A DNA stretch of 49,320 bases, from NCBI RefSeq assembly GCF_003612055.1, contig NZ_RAWB01000009.1, positions 1-49,320 of the forward strand, written 5' to 3'. Both the position numbers and the translations under genes were made by a program. Below are positions 32,253-40,606 of this stretch, piece after piece. The notes under the pieces are model-generated. The model saw only the letters and a program-made list of their open reading frames with translations. It made no database searches and was not told the origin of the DNA. Each line of letters begins with the position of its first letter. The stretch's first letter is position 1. The DNA comes from Corallococcus llansteffanensis (GTDB taxonomy: Bacteria; Myxococcota; Myxococcia; Myxococcales; Myxococcaceae).

Positions 32253-33338
32253 CTACGGCAGGCAGAGGTGGGCGCCGTTCACCGGGCCGTAGGGGTTGGG
32301 CGGCTCGAAGGTCGACGGGCGGATCTGCAGGCCCGCGAAGGTGATGACGCCCGGGACGATGGGGGCGTTGATGGGGTCGAACTTCCACGGCCGACGGTTG
32401 GCCGCGTCCGTGGTGTCGTCGCGCACGGTGAAGCGCACGCCCGGGGCCTTGGGGCCGGACGCGGGCTGCGTGACGACGATGATGCCCAGGCCGCTGGTGG
32501 GCGAGCCCGCCTGCACGATGAAGCCGCGCGGCGACTGGAGGCCCGGGGGCAGGCCGGGGGCACCGGGCGGCTGCCACGCGACGTTGAACACCTGGCCGGA
32601 GGTGGCCTCGATGGTGGTGCCCGGCGCCGGGGCGCGCAGCATGGGGAAGCCCGGCTGGAAGAGCCAGAAGACGTTGACGCCGTGGAACTTCGTGGGGTCC
32701 ACGAAGTCCAGCGCCGTGGTGGGCGTGCCCGTGGCCGTCAGGTAGCGCGCGACGGCGTCCAGGATGCCGTTGTCACCGATGGCGAGCGACTCCTGGAGCA
32801 CGCACATGCTGTGGTTCGTCGCGATGGGCCGCAGCGTCACCGTGGGCAGGTAGCGGCCCACGGGCGGGATGGGCGGCAGCGTCGGCGGCGTGCCCGGGGG
32901 CTGCGTGGTGGGCAGCGAACCGCCGCCCGCGTTCAGCGAGAAGAACGGCGGCGAGGCGCGGCTGGGCACGGAGGGCGACACCCAGAAGCCGTTGGCCGCC
33001 GCGGCGACGGGCGCGACCGCCGGCTTGCCCAGCACCGGATCCAGCATGGTGACCTGGGCGTTCTGGGTGACCGAGCGCAGGAAGAGCGGGTTGATCTCGG
33101 AGATGATGGGGGTGATGGGGCTCGCGGGCCCCCCGTTCGTGATCCAGCTGAAGAAGAACGCCTCCGGATCCCAGGCGAAGCCGGACACGCGCGTGGTGAG
33201 CACCGCCAGGTCCGTATCCTGGAACTCCGGCGTGTTCACGATGGGCGTGCCCACCACTTCCGTGGACGGGTTGGATTCGCAGCCGGCTCCGACAGCCAGC
33301 GCACTCAGGACGGACACCAGACGCAGTGAGCGGTTCAT
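32253..33338 (-). CDS. Hypothetical lipoprotein paired with a multihaem cytochrome
   Basis: A 361-residue protein with a lipoprotein signal (LSALAVGAGC, Cys at residue 20). The mature part shows no family I know. It has a Pro/Gly/Thr-rich central segment (about 135-165, PTTQPPGTPPTLPPIPPVG). Two Cys stand far apart: one in SMCVLQES and one in the C-terminal GAHLCLP. No CxxCH haem motif is present. Its gene begins 15 bases after the stop of the five-haem cytochrome gene, with GGGAGG-like sequence upstream, so the two proteins are made together and may form a complex on the outer membrane. The product could be a structural or electron-transfer partner; this is inference from position only. Confidence 0.75.
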   Translation of the reverse strand: MNRSLRLVSVLSALAVGAGCESNPSTEVVGTPIVNTPEFQDTDLAVLTTRVSGFAWDPEAFFFSWITNGGPASPITPIISEINPLFLRSVTQNAQVTMLDPVLGKPAVAPVAAAANGFWVSPSVPSRASPPFFSLNAGGGSLPTTQPPGTPPTLPPIPPVGRYLPTVTLRPIATNHSMCVLQESLAIGDNGILDAVARYLTATGTPTTALDFVDPTKFHGVNVFWLFQPGFPMLRAPAPGTTIEATSGQVFNVAWQPPGAPGLPPGLQSPRGFIVQAGSPTSGLGIIVVTQPASGPKAPGVRFTVRDDTTDAANRRPWKFDPINAPIVPGVITFAGLQIRPSTFEPPNPYGPVNGAHLCLP

Positions 33339-33353
33339 GGCGGGAGGTCTCGG

Positions 33354-35279
33354 TCAGTTCTCGGGGAGGATGTGGCCACGGGGCGTGGACTGCGCGTGGC
33401 ACGTCTGCGCGCAGTTGCCAAAGCGGTTGGGGTCGCCCTTGGCGCTGAACTGCTCGGAGAAGTACTCGTCGCCGTGCACCGACGGGTGGCAGGAGGCGCA
33501 GACGTTGATGCTGGGGCGCAGCGCGCTCTCCCGGGTCAGGTGGCACACGGTGCAGTCCGTCTTGTTCTGCGTGAAGCGCGGCGACGTGTTGTGCACCGAG
33601 TGGATCACCTGCTGGATGCGCGCCACGAAGTCGCTGTCGCGCTGGTGGCACGTCTTGCAGGCCTCCACGTGGTCCACGCCCATGCCGTGGCGCAGGTTGT
33701 CCAGCGACAGCACGCCGCGGTGGCACAGCTGGCAGTTGCCGACGGAGTTCGGGTACGTCGTGGGCTCGGCCTGGCCCACCTGGAAGAAGTACGCGTTCAT
33801 CTTCGCGACGCGCTCGCCCAGGAAGTAGCGGTGGCTCTTGACCATGGCCACGTACGTGCCCGGCTCCGCGTCCTTGGGCAGATCCACCGTGTAGCGCGTC
33901 GTCCAGGTGGAGCCGTAGACGCCCGGGAAAGCGCTGAGCGTGGCCAGGTCATCCACGAGGCCGATGGACTCCGCGTCCGCGGACCAGTACGGCGCCTTGA
34001 GCTGGGGATCGCTGCGCACCCGGAGATTCTGCAGGGGCCCGGCGACCATGTAGGCCGGCTGGGCGTCGCGCTCGATCAGCGCGAAGTAGTTGGTCTGCGT
34101 GGGGTACAGCAGGCCGTTGGAGTTGTCCGCCAGAAAGTCCTTGCCGCTGGGCAGCACGCCGGCGGGCAGCATCTGGTTGCCGTCGCCGTCGCGCAGGTCG
34201 AGGAACAGGCGGAACGACTCCGCCGGCTCGTAGTAGCCCTTGCCGTTGGCGGGCGTGCTGAACTTGAAGCGCGGGTCGACGCCGAAGCCGCAAACCACCG
34301 GCTGGCCCTCCGCGTTCGCGCACGTGGGGGCCAGGTTGTCCTGGGTCACCAGCTCGATGGGGAAGAGGAACGGCTCGTTGGGCAGCTGGCTCCACGTCAC
34401 CTTCAGGATGGCGGCGCCGGGGATGAAGGGCGCTTCGAAGGTCTTGAAGGGGTTGGTGCTGCCCACCATGTCCATCTTCACCATGGTGCGGTACGCGGGC
34501 GGCGACGGGGGCTGGCCGAAGAGCACCGGCAGCGGGTGCGGGGCGGTGTCACCCGGGAACTGGGGCGCCTGCACCGTCTCCATGCGCCAGCCCAGGCGCG
34601 TGTGGCCTCCGCTGGCGGAGTCCGCGAGGAAGTCCCCGCGCGAGTACACCACCGGCGTCATGCGCGGCGTCACGCCGTCCGCGTCGAGGATCTCCACGGT
34701 GAAGGTGTCGTCCGTCACGCGGCGCCAGCGGGCGTTGTCGAAGAGGACCTCGCGCGTCCACGCGTCCTGGGAGAAGCCCTCGATGCCGGTGTTGAACGTC
34801 CACGTGTCCGACACCTTGCCCAGGTCTCCCCAGTCCAGGTTGCGGAAGCGCGACTCGTACTTCATCCAGCGCACGGCCTGGGTGAGGTCCGACGTGTTGG
34901 TGTGCTTGTTGAGCACGATGTCGCTCAGCGTGAGCTGATTGAGGAAGTACTTCGTGCCGGCCATCAGGCGCAGCGTGCCGGTGGGCTTGCTGCGGACGCT
35001 GGTGGGGTCGGTGGCCGCCAGGTCCGGGCAGGTGTCCGGGTAGTCCGGCAGGTTCAGCGTGCCCTTGGAGACCGCGAGGCCGTTGGGCAGGATGGCGCAG
35101 CCGTTGAACTGCTGAAGGCTCAGGCGGATGGCACCCGAGGCGGACGACTGGTACGGGTCGAAGACGCGCGCGCCACGTCCGCTCACGTCCTCGTCGTCAT
35201 TCACGTCCAGCAGATTGCAGGACAGTGTGGGCACCAGGAGCGCACACAGGGCGCTGCGCACGAAGGTCGAACGAATCAT
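33354..35279 (-). CDS. Exported five-haem c-type cytochrome (OmcA/MtrC-like layout)
   Basis: A 641-residue exported protein. The N-terminus has a hydrophobic signal ending LLVPTLSC, with a Cys at residue 21 that could be lipidated although the lipobox is weak. Residues 30-510 look like beta-rich domains and carry no haem motif. All haem sites lie in the last 130 residues: CQLCH (516-520), then CKTCH, CTVCH and CASCH, and finally C623-AQT-C627-H628, a Cx3CH variant. Haem is attached in the periplasm by the cytochrome c maturation system. The layout recalls outer-membrane cytochromes of the OmcA/MtrC kind, which have ten haems, but only half the haems are here. An in-frame TTG lies at 35297. 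It leads a two-gene operon with the lipoprotein at 32253. Confidence 0.85.
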   Translation of the reverse strand: MIRSTFVRSALCALLVPTLSCNLLDVNDDEDVSGRGARVFDPYQSSASGAIRLSLQQFNGCAILPNGLAVSKGTLNLPDYPDTCPDLAATDPTSVRSKPTGTLRLMAGTKYFLNQLTLSDIVLNKHTNTSDLTQAVRWMKYESRFRNLDWGDLGKVSDTWTFNTGIEGFSQDAWTREVLFDNARWRRVTDDTFTVEILDADGVTPRMTPVVYSRGDFLADSASGGHTRLGWRMETVQAPQFPGDTAPHPLPVLFGQPPSPPAYRTMVKMDMVGSTNPFKTFEAPFIPGAAILKVTWSQLPNEPFLFPIELVTQDNLAPTCANAEGQPVVCGFGVDPRFKFSTPANGKGYYEPAESFRLFLDLRDGDGNQMLPAGVLPSGKDFLADNSNGLLYPTQTNYFALIERDAQPAYMVAGPLQNLRVRSDPQLKAPYWSADAESIGLVDDLATLSAFPGVYGSTWTTRYTVDLPKDAEPGTYVAMVKSHRYFLGERVAKMNAYFFQVGQAEPTTYPNSVGNCQLCHRGVLSLDNLRHGMGVDHVEACKTCHQRDSDFVARIQQVIHSVHNTSPRFTQNKTDCTVCHLTRESALRPSINVCASCHPSVHGDEYFSEQFSAKGDPNRFGNCAQTCHAQSTPRGHILPEN

Positions 35280-35410
35280 GTCGGGCACGGGTAGCAAACG
35301 CGGGGGACCAGGAGCCGACTTCTAGCACCCGTGTCCAGCCGTGACAATTACCGGCCCCCAACCCTTGACATTGCCCGCTCCGGACGCCTCGCGTACCGTG
35401 GCAATCCGCC

Positions 35411-35857
35411 ATGATCTACTACCTGCTGAAGGGCCTCCACCTGCTCGCGATGGGTGTTTGGCTCGGTGCGTCCATCACCTCCCCTCTCGACATCCTGCGC
35501 ACGCTCGCCCGGGGCCGGCCGTACGTGGACCTCATCCCTGAACAGGTGGCGCGGGCGGACAAGATCATGATCCCCGCCGCCGCCCTGACCCTCCTGACGG
35601 GCCTGGGGCTGATGCAGACGACCCAGGGCTTCGTCACGGCGCCGTGGCGCTTCTGGGCCGGGTTTGGACTGACCGTGGTGCTGGCCCTCATCGGGAAGCT
35701 GGGGTTGGACCCCACCAAGAAGCAGCTCGCCGTGGCGGTCCAGGGCTCGGGCGAGGCCGCCCTCGTGGGCAACCTGCGCGGCCGGTTCGTCAGCCTCGTC
35801 ACCGCCTGGCACGTGGGGTTCCTGCTGATCTTCGTCCTGATGATCTACCCGTTCTAG
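35411..35857 (+). CDS. Small membrane protein, DUF2269/CopD-like
   Basis: A 148-residue inner-membrane protein with four hydrophobic segments (about 3-25, 50-68, 78-98, 126-146). The first has the form LKGLHLLAMGVWLGASI, where a His and a Trp sit one helix turn apart as in CopD- and DUF2269-type proteins, some of which bind haem b or copper. A second His is in the last helix (TAWHVGF). The role is not known. It reads toward the fatty acyl-AMP ligase gene, which begins 55 bases after its stop, so the two may be co-transcribed. Confidence 0.72.
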   Translation: MIYYLLKGLHLLAMGVWLGASITSPLDILRTLARGRPYVDLIPEQVARADKIMIPAAALTLLTGLGLMQTTQGFVTAPWRFWAGFGLTVVLALIGKLGLDPTKKQLAVAVQGSGEAALVGNLRGRFVSLVTAWHVGFLLIFVLMIYPF

Positions 35858-35912
35858 GTTTCACCGGGGGGCTGGGACGCCTTCACCGCGCAACTTGGTA
35901 AGCTGGCGGGCC

Positions 35913-37655
35913 ATGGCCCTTCTGCTGGAGTCCCCCAACCTTGTCGCCCTGCTGCGAGATCGCCGGGCACTGACGCCGGACCACCCGCTCTTCACCTTCC
36001 TGGTGGATGGCGAGGAGGCAGGCAGCTACACCTCCGCGGACCTGGACACCTGGTGTCGCCGGGTGGGGGCCGCCCTGCAGCCCACCCACCCCCGGGGGGG
36101 CCGGGCGCTGCTGCTGTTCCCGCCCGGGCTGGACTTCCTGGCGGGCTTCCTGGGGGCCATGTACGGCGGCCTGGTGGCGGTGCCGACGTATCCGCCCAAC
36201 CCCATGCGCCTGCAGCAGACGCTGCCGCGCTTCCGGGCCATCGTCCAGGACGCGAGCCCCAGCGTCATCCTCACCACCAGCTTCCTGCGGGAGATGATGG
36301 AGTCCATCATCGACCAGGAGGCGCCGGAGCTGCGGCGCATCCCGTGGGTGTGCATCGACGCGCTGCCCGAGGGGAGCGAGGACGCGTGGACGGATCCGAA
36401 GCTCGACCCGTGGGAGACGGCGTTCATCCAGTACACGTCGGGGTCCACGGGCATCCCCAAGGGCGTCGTCATCACGCACCGCAACGTCATCGCGAACGGG
36501 CGGCTGGAGGTGGTGGCCTTCACGCCCTTCAGCGGGCGGCCGGTGAACGTCAGCTGGCTGCCGATGTTCCACGACATGGGCCTGATGTTCGCGCTGCACA
36601 GCATGGTGGTGGACGCGCACTTCGTCTTCATGTCCCCGCTGGACTTCCTGCAGCGGCCCATGCGCTGGCTCCAGGCGCTGACGAAGTACCGGGCGGAGAT
36701 GACCGTGGCGCCCAACTTCGCCTTCGAGCTGTGCCTGCGCCGGGTGGATGAGAAGAAGCGCGCGGAGCTGGATCTGTCGAACCTGCGGATGCTGCTCAAC
36801 GGCGCGGAGCCCATCCGCCCCCACACGCTGGATCGCTTCAACGCCTTCTTCGCGCCCGTGGGCCTGCGGCCCACCGCCTTCCTCACCTGCTACGGGCTGG
36901 CGGAGACGACCCTGATGGTGAGCACGCAGCTGCGCAACACGCCCTTCCAGGAGATCAGCGTGGACGCGGAGTCGATGCGCCTGCGCAAGCTGGTGGAGGT
37001 CCCCGCCGGGACGCTCCAGGCGCAGCGCGTGGTGGGCTACGGGCGCTCGTGGGTGGACCGGCTGCTCATCGTGGATCCGGAGACGCGGGAGCCCCTGCCG
37101 CCCCGGGCCGTGGGCGAGCTCTGGGTCCAGGGCGCGCAGGTGGCGAACGGCTACTGGCAGCGCCCCGAGGAGACGCAGGCGGCCTTCGGCGCGCGGCTCG
37201 CCAACGGTGACGGGCCCTTCCTGCGCACCGGCGACATGGGGTGCCTGGACGGCGAACAGCTCTACCTGCTGGGGCGCCTGAAGGAGCTCATCATCATCCG
37301 CGGGCGCAACCTCTACCCGACCGACCTGGAGCAGGTGGTGGAAGCAGCGCACCCGCTGGTGCGCCGGGGCTGCTGCGCCGCGTTCGCCATGGAGGAGAAC
37401 GGCGAGGAGCGGCTGGGCATCGCGTTCGAGCTGGAGCGCACCCAGGCGGAGGAGCTGCCGCCAGAGGCCCTGCGTCAGCAGCTCGCGGCGCTGGTGGACA
37501 CCGTCCGTCAGGCGATCGCCGAGAACTTCGACGTGCAGGCCCACACCGTGGCCGTCCTGCCCACGGGCGGCATGCCCAAGACGTCCAGCGGCAAGCTGCG
37601 GCGGCGCGCCTGCAACGAAGGCCTGCGCGACGGCACCCTGCCCGTCCTGGGCTGA
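35913..37655 (+). CDS. Fatty acyl-AMP ligase (FAAL)
   Basis: A 580-residue adenylating enzyme that activates a fatty acid with ATP and passes it to an acyl carrier protein rather than CoA. The ATP-binding loop is YTSGSTGIPKG. The family-specific stretches are ALLLFPPGLDFLAGFLGAMY, VPTYPPNPMRLQQTLPRF, SWLPMFHDMGLMF, SPLDFLQRPMRWLQALTKYR and CYGLAETTLMVS, all of FAAL and not FACL type. The catalytic Lys is K561 in TSSGKLRRRAC. FAALs normally sit beside a PKS, NRPS or ACP gene. Here none is on the same strand, but the convergent operon holds an ACP-containing fusion enzyme. The ATG at 35913 is internal to a frame starting at 35895; it opens the conserved N-terminus. Confidence 0.93.
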   Translation: MALLLESPNLVALLRDRRALTPDHPLFTFLVDGEEAGSYTSADLDTWCRRVGAALQPTHPRGGRALLLFPPGLDFLAGFLGAMYGGLVAVPTYPPNPMRLQQTLPRFRAIVQDASPSVILTTSFLREMMESIIDQEAPELRRIPWVCIDALPEGSEDAWTDPKLDPWETAFIQYTSGSTGIPKGVVITHRNVIANGRLEVVAFTPFSGRPVNVSWLPMFHDMGLMFALHSMVVDAHFVFMSPLDFLQRPMRWLQALTKYRAEMTVAPNFAFELCLRRVDEKKRAELDLSNLRMLLNGAEPIRPHTLDRFNAFFAPVGLRPTAFLTCYGLAETTLMVSTQLRNTPFQEISVDAESMRLRKLVEVPAGTLQAQRVVGYGRSWVDRLLIVDPETREPLPPRAVGELWVQGAQVANGYWQRPEETQAAFGARLANGDGPFLRTGDMGCLDGEQLYLLGRLKELIIIRGRNLYPTDLEQVVEAAHPLVRRGCCAAFAMEENGEERLGIAFELERTQAEELPPEALRQQLAALVDTVRQAIAENFDVQAHTVAVLPTGGMPKTSSGKLRRRACNEGLRDGTLPVLG

Positions 37656-37668
37656 AAGCGGCCTTCCT

Positions 37669-37696
37669 GCCGGGCGCGGCGGTGCGAGCGCCCGGC
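37669..37696. terminator. Bidirectional hairpin terminator
   Basis: Perfect 9-bp stem GCCGGGCGC / GCGCCCGGC with a 10-base loop, between the convergent stops of the FAAL gene (37655) and the last gene of the long minus-strand operon (37703). Confidence 0.75.
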
Positions 37697-37702
37697 GGTG
37701 GC

Positions 37703-39697
37703 CTAGAAGGACGCTTCGAGCAGGCCTTCCACGCGGGAGTTGTCGCGGTAGCTGCCGAAGAAGCTGTTCTTGTCCCCCCGGAGGATGGCGCCGCCCACGC
37801 GGGCGCGCAGCACGTCCGAGAAGCTGAACTCCACCTCCGGCAGCACGAGGACGTCATACCGGTTGAGCGCGGTGGCGGCCGTCAGCATCGCGGTCCACCG
37901 CCGCCCGGCCTGCCACTCCACCCGGCCCCACAGCGCGCGCTCCAGCGGGTAGCGCAGGCGGCGCACGAAGTCGTCGCGCAGCGGTGCGCCCACGCCTCGC
38001 GTCTGCGCGAACTCCAGGAAGAAGCGCAGCTGGTGGTCGCCGAGGAACTCGGGCGTCTGGTAGTCGCCGCCCAGCACGTAGGACAGGAAGCGGTCCTCCG
38101 GCTCCTCCGGACGGGTGCGCAGGGTGTGGATGAGGGCGGCCTCGGCCGCGACGCGCAGGCCGCCAAAGGTCCGCTCCACGTCCAGCGTGGTGACGCGCTG
38201 ACGGCGGTACGACAGCGCCAGCGTGACGTCCGCGGACGTGGGCGGATCCGCGACCTGCACGGAGCTCGTCAGCGTGGGCAGGTGGTCAATCAGGTACGCC
38301 TGGCCCAGCGACACGTCCGTGCCCGCGAGCGAGAAGGCCAGCCGCCCTGCGAGCTGGGCGTTCTTCGGGGTGGGCGACCCCATGGACTCGCTGCGCACCT
38401 GGTAGCGCAGGGGAATGGGCGAAGGGCCTCCGCCCACCGAGCCCACCACCCACGGCGAGCTGCTCTGGAGCGTGCCGTCGTCCGCCACGCCGGTGAAGGA
38501 CGGCAGGAGGTGCGCTTCCGGCACGGGCAGGTAGTAGACCTCCGCGAGGAACGACTCCAGCACCAGCCCCGCGCGCGCCATCCAGGCACCGCGCTTCTCC
38601 GTGCGCAGCACGTCGCGGTAGTCCACCGGGTTGAGCACGTCCGTGGGGTTCGTCAGCGTCGCGGAGCCCCACGTCACCAACTGGCGGCCCGCCGTCAGTC
38701 GCAGGTGGTCGCCCTTGAGGGTGACGAACAGCTCGTCCACGTCGAAGCGGTCGCGGCTGCTGTCCGCGAAGTCGCGGCGCGCCACCAGCGTGCCCGCGGC
38801 ATGGCCCGCGCCGAAGGTCACTTCGCTCTTGAGCGACAGGTCCACGCTCTGCCGCCCCACCGTCTTGCCCTCCGCGGGCGACACCGGGACGAAGAAGCTC
38901 TGCACGCGCAGCTTGCCGCTCAACCCCAGCCCCTTCACCCCCAGCGTCTCGGTGGGGGCGGAGGTCGGCGTTGGCGTGGACGGCTCTTCCGTCACCGGCG
39001 TGAAGCCCGACACCTCACCCCAGGCCGGATCTTCGGACAGCGCGGGGGAGGCGGGCTCCTGCGAGGCCTCCAAGGACGGTGCGGGCTCCGCGGCCGAGGC
39101 CACGGGCTCCCCGGAGGACGGCGACACGGCCTCGGGCGGAGCCGTGTTGCTGGACGCCTCCACCGTGGGCTTCTGCTCCAGCGCCGCGGCGGGCTCCGGC
39201 GTCGGTGGCGTCGCGCTCGTCACGGTCGGCGCGGACACGGCGGGCGGCGCCACGAAGACGAGCGACTGGACGGCCCGCCCCTTGAGGCGGGCCGTGAGGC
39301 CCCGCTTCGCGTACACCAGTGCGCCGCCCTTGACGCGCACCCAGCAGGGCGCGGGCTCCGACGGGGTGGCGCAGGCGGGCCCGTACTCGCGCTCCAGCCG
39401 CTGCTGCGTCCAGCCCACGGGCTGCACCTGGAGGCGGCGCACGTGCTGCGCCTCCAGGGTGACCTCCAGCGAGCGGGCGCCTTCCGGGGCGCGCTTGCCC
39501 ACGAAGCGCTGCACCTCGCCGTGGCGGGTCTTCCACCGCGACGACGGCGGCCCCAGCCGCGAGCGCAGCGCTTCCGCGTCCAGGCCGGGCGTCACCTCCG
39601 CCCAGCCCGCCGCGAGCGCGGTCGGCGTCCACAGGCCGAGGAGCAGCGCTCCCACGGCCCCCCATGCGCCCGCGAGCCGACGGCGTCCCAAGCTCAC
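37703..39697 (-). CDS. Outer membrane beta-barrel protein, DUF1302-like, with N-terminal domain and long linker
   Basis: A 664-residue exported protein. A signal peptide ends near ALA|AG (residue 30). A small domain follows (about 31-125: LRSRLGPPSSRWKTRHGEVQ, YGPACATPSEPAPCWVRV with a probable disulphide). Residues about 130-235 are a Pro/Ser/Thr/Glu-rich linker. From about 240 to the end is a beta-barrel with GRQLVTWGSATLTNPTDVLNP, the typical DUF1302 segment, and a closing Phe. DUF1302 proteins accompany MMPL transporters and LolA-like proteins in many Proteobacteria. The GTG start overlaps the stop of the LolA-like gene by 4 bases (GTGA), so translation is coupled. Likely the outer-membrane exit of the transport system. 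Confidence 0.78.
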   Translation of the reverse strand: MSLGRRRLAGAWGAVGALLLGLWTPTALAAGWAEVTPGLDAEALRSRLGPPSSRWKTRHGEVQRFVGKRAPEGARSLEVTLEAQHVRRLQVQPVGWTQQRLEREYGPACATPSEPAPCWVRVKGGALVYAKRGLTARLKGRAVQSLVFVAPPAVSAPTVTSATPPTPEPAAALEQKPTVEASSNTAPPEAVSPSSGEPVASAAEPAPSLEASQEPASPALSEDPAWGEVSGFTPVTEEPSTPTPTSAPTETLGVKGLGLSGKLRVQSFFVPVSPAEGKTVGRQSVDLSLKSEVTFGAGHAAGTLVARRDFADSSRDRFDVDELFVTLKGDHLRLTAGRQLVTWGSATLTNPTDVLNPVDYRDVLRTEKRGAWMARAGLVLESFLAEVYYLPVPEAHLLPSFTGVADDGTLQSSSPWVVGSVGGGPSPIPLRYQVRSESMGSPTPKNAQLAGRLAFSLAGTDVSLGQAYLIDHLPTLTSSVQVADPPTSADVTLALSYRRQRVTTLDVERTFGGLRVAAEAALIHTLRTRPEEPEDRFLSYVLGGDYQTPEFLGDHQLRFFLEFAQTRGVGAPLRDDFVRRLRYPLERALWGRVEWQAGRRWTAMLTAATALNRYDVLVLPEVEFSFSDVLRARVGGAILRGDKNSFFGSYRDNSRVEGLLEASF

Positions 39698-40512
39698 GGC
39701 CCCGCGAGCGCGTGACGGCTGAAGGTGTCCGCGGGCAGCGTGGGATTCACCTGCCGCGAGTCCACCGTGACGACCGTGCGGTGCTTGCGCTTCAAGTCGA
39801 CGATGGTCATCACGTCCGTGCGCCACGCCGTGTCGCTGACCTTCGTGAGCTTCGAGCCCTCCAGCGACTTCACCGGCTGCAGCTGCTTGTCGAAGTAGCG
39901 CATGCGGACCTGCATCAGGTTGTCCTTGCGCAGCCACACCTGCACCTTGCCGTAGGGGGAGTCCTTGGCCACCGACTCGCGCGCGGGCTTGCCCTCCACC
40001 ACGTGGCAGTCCGCGCCGCCCAGCTTCTCCGTGCCGGTGAGCGTGTACGCGAAGTCATCCACGTCCCGCTGCTTCAGGTCCTCGTACCAGAGGTCGGAGT
40101 TGACGAAGCGGTCCTTGAGGTCCGACGCGCCCAGCTGGCGCGTCTTGCGGAACGCGGGCAGGTACAGCCACTGCTCGGCCTCCGGCTCGCCCACCGGGTC
40201 CACCGACAGGAGGGTGGTGCCCTTCACGTCCGCGGGCGCGTCGAAGCGCATCCGCAGCTTCTCCGCCCCATCCGCGTCCGTCTGGTAGAGCGACTCCAGG
40301 GACAGCTTGCGCGGCGTGCCGCCCTGCTCCTCCAGCGACAGCGTGATGTGCAGCTGTTCGGACTTGAGCCGGTGCAGCTTGTCGCTCTTGCGCATCAGGT
40401 CCTGGGCGCTGTCCGCCGCGGCCCCGATACCCGGGGTCCCCAGCACGAGCGCCAGCGCGCTTCCAAGGAGCAGGCGGCGCGTGGCCGTGCCCCGGTTTTG
40501 CGACCGTTCCAT
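39694..40512 (-). CDS. LolA-like outer membrane lipoprotein-sorting protein (PF17131 type)
   Basis: A 272-residue periplasmic protein with a twin-Arg-like start (ATRRLLLGSALALVLG) and signal cleavage near AAA|DS (about residue 34). The mature part is one open half-barrel of the LolA/LppX fold, able to shield an acyl chain. Family stretches are QLHITLSLEEQGG, LYLPAFRKTRQLGASDLKDRF and VNSDLWYEDL. Members of this subfamily sit beside MMPL/RND permeases and are thought to carry lipid between the membranes. Here the permease gene lies 94 bases upstream and the barrel protein overlaps its end. The start at 40512 has GGAGG 8 bases before it. Confidence 0.88.
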   Translation of the reverse strand: MERSQNRGTATRRLLLGSALALVLGTPGIGAAADSAQDLMRKSDKLHRLKSEQLHITLSLEEQGGTPRKLSLESLYQTDADGAEKLRMRFDAPADVKGTTLLSVDPVGEPEAEQWLYLPAFRKTRQLGASDLKDRFVNSDLWYEDLKQRDVDDFAYTLTGTEKLGGADCHVVEGKPARESVAKDSPYGKVQVWLRKDNLMQVRMRYFDKQLQPVKSLEGSKLTKVSDTAWRTDVMTIVDLKRKHRTVVTVDSRQVNPTLPADTFSRHALAGP

Positions 40513-40606
40513 GGTGAGTCCTCCGGATTGCGGAATGGAAACCGCGAGTTGCTGCGTCAGACGCGCGAGGAGGCCGCGAATTCCAGGGTCCGCGGCAGGA
40601 TCGCTC

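Noticed and set aside
35365-35370. TTGACA as a -35 element before the gene at 35411
   Set aside because: No recognisable -10 element at 16-18 bases; the nearest TAnnnT (35394-35399) is 23 bases away.
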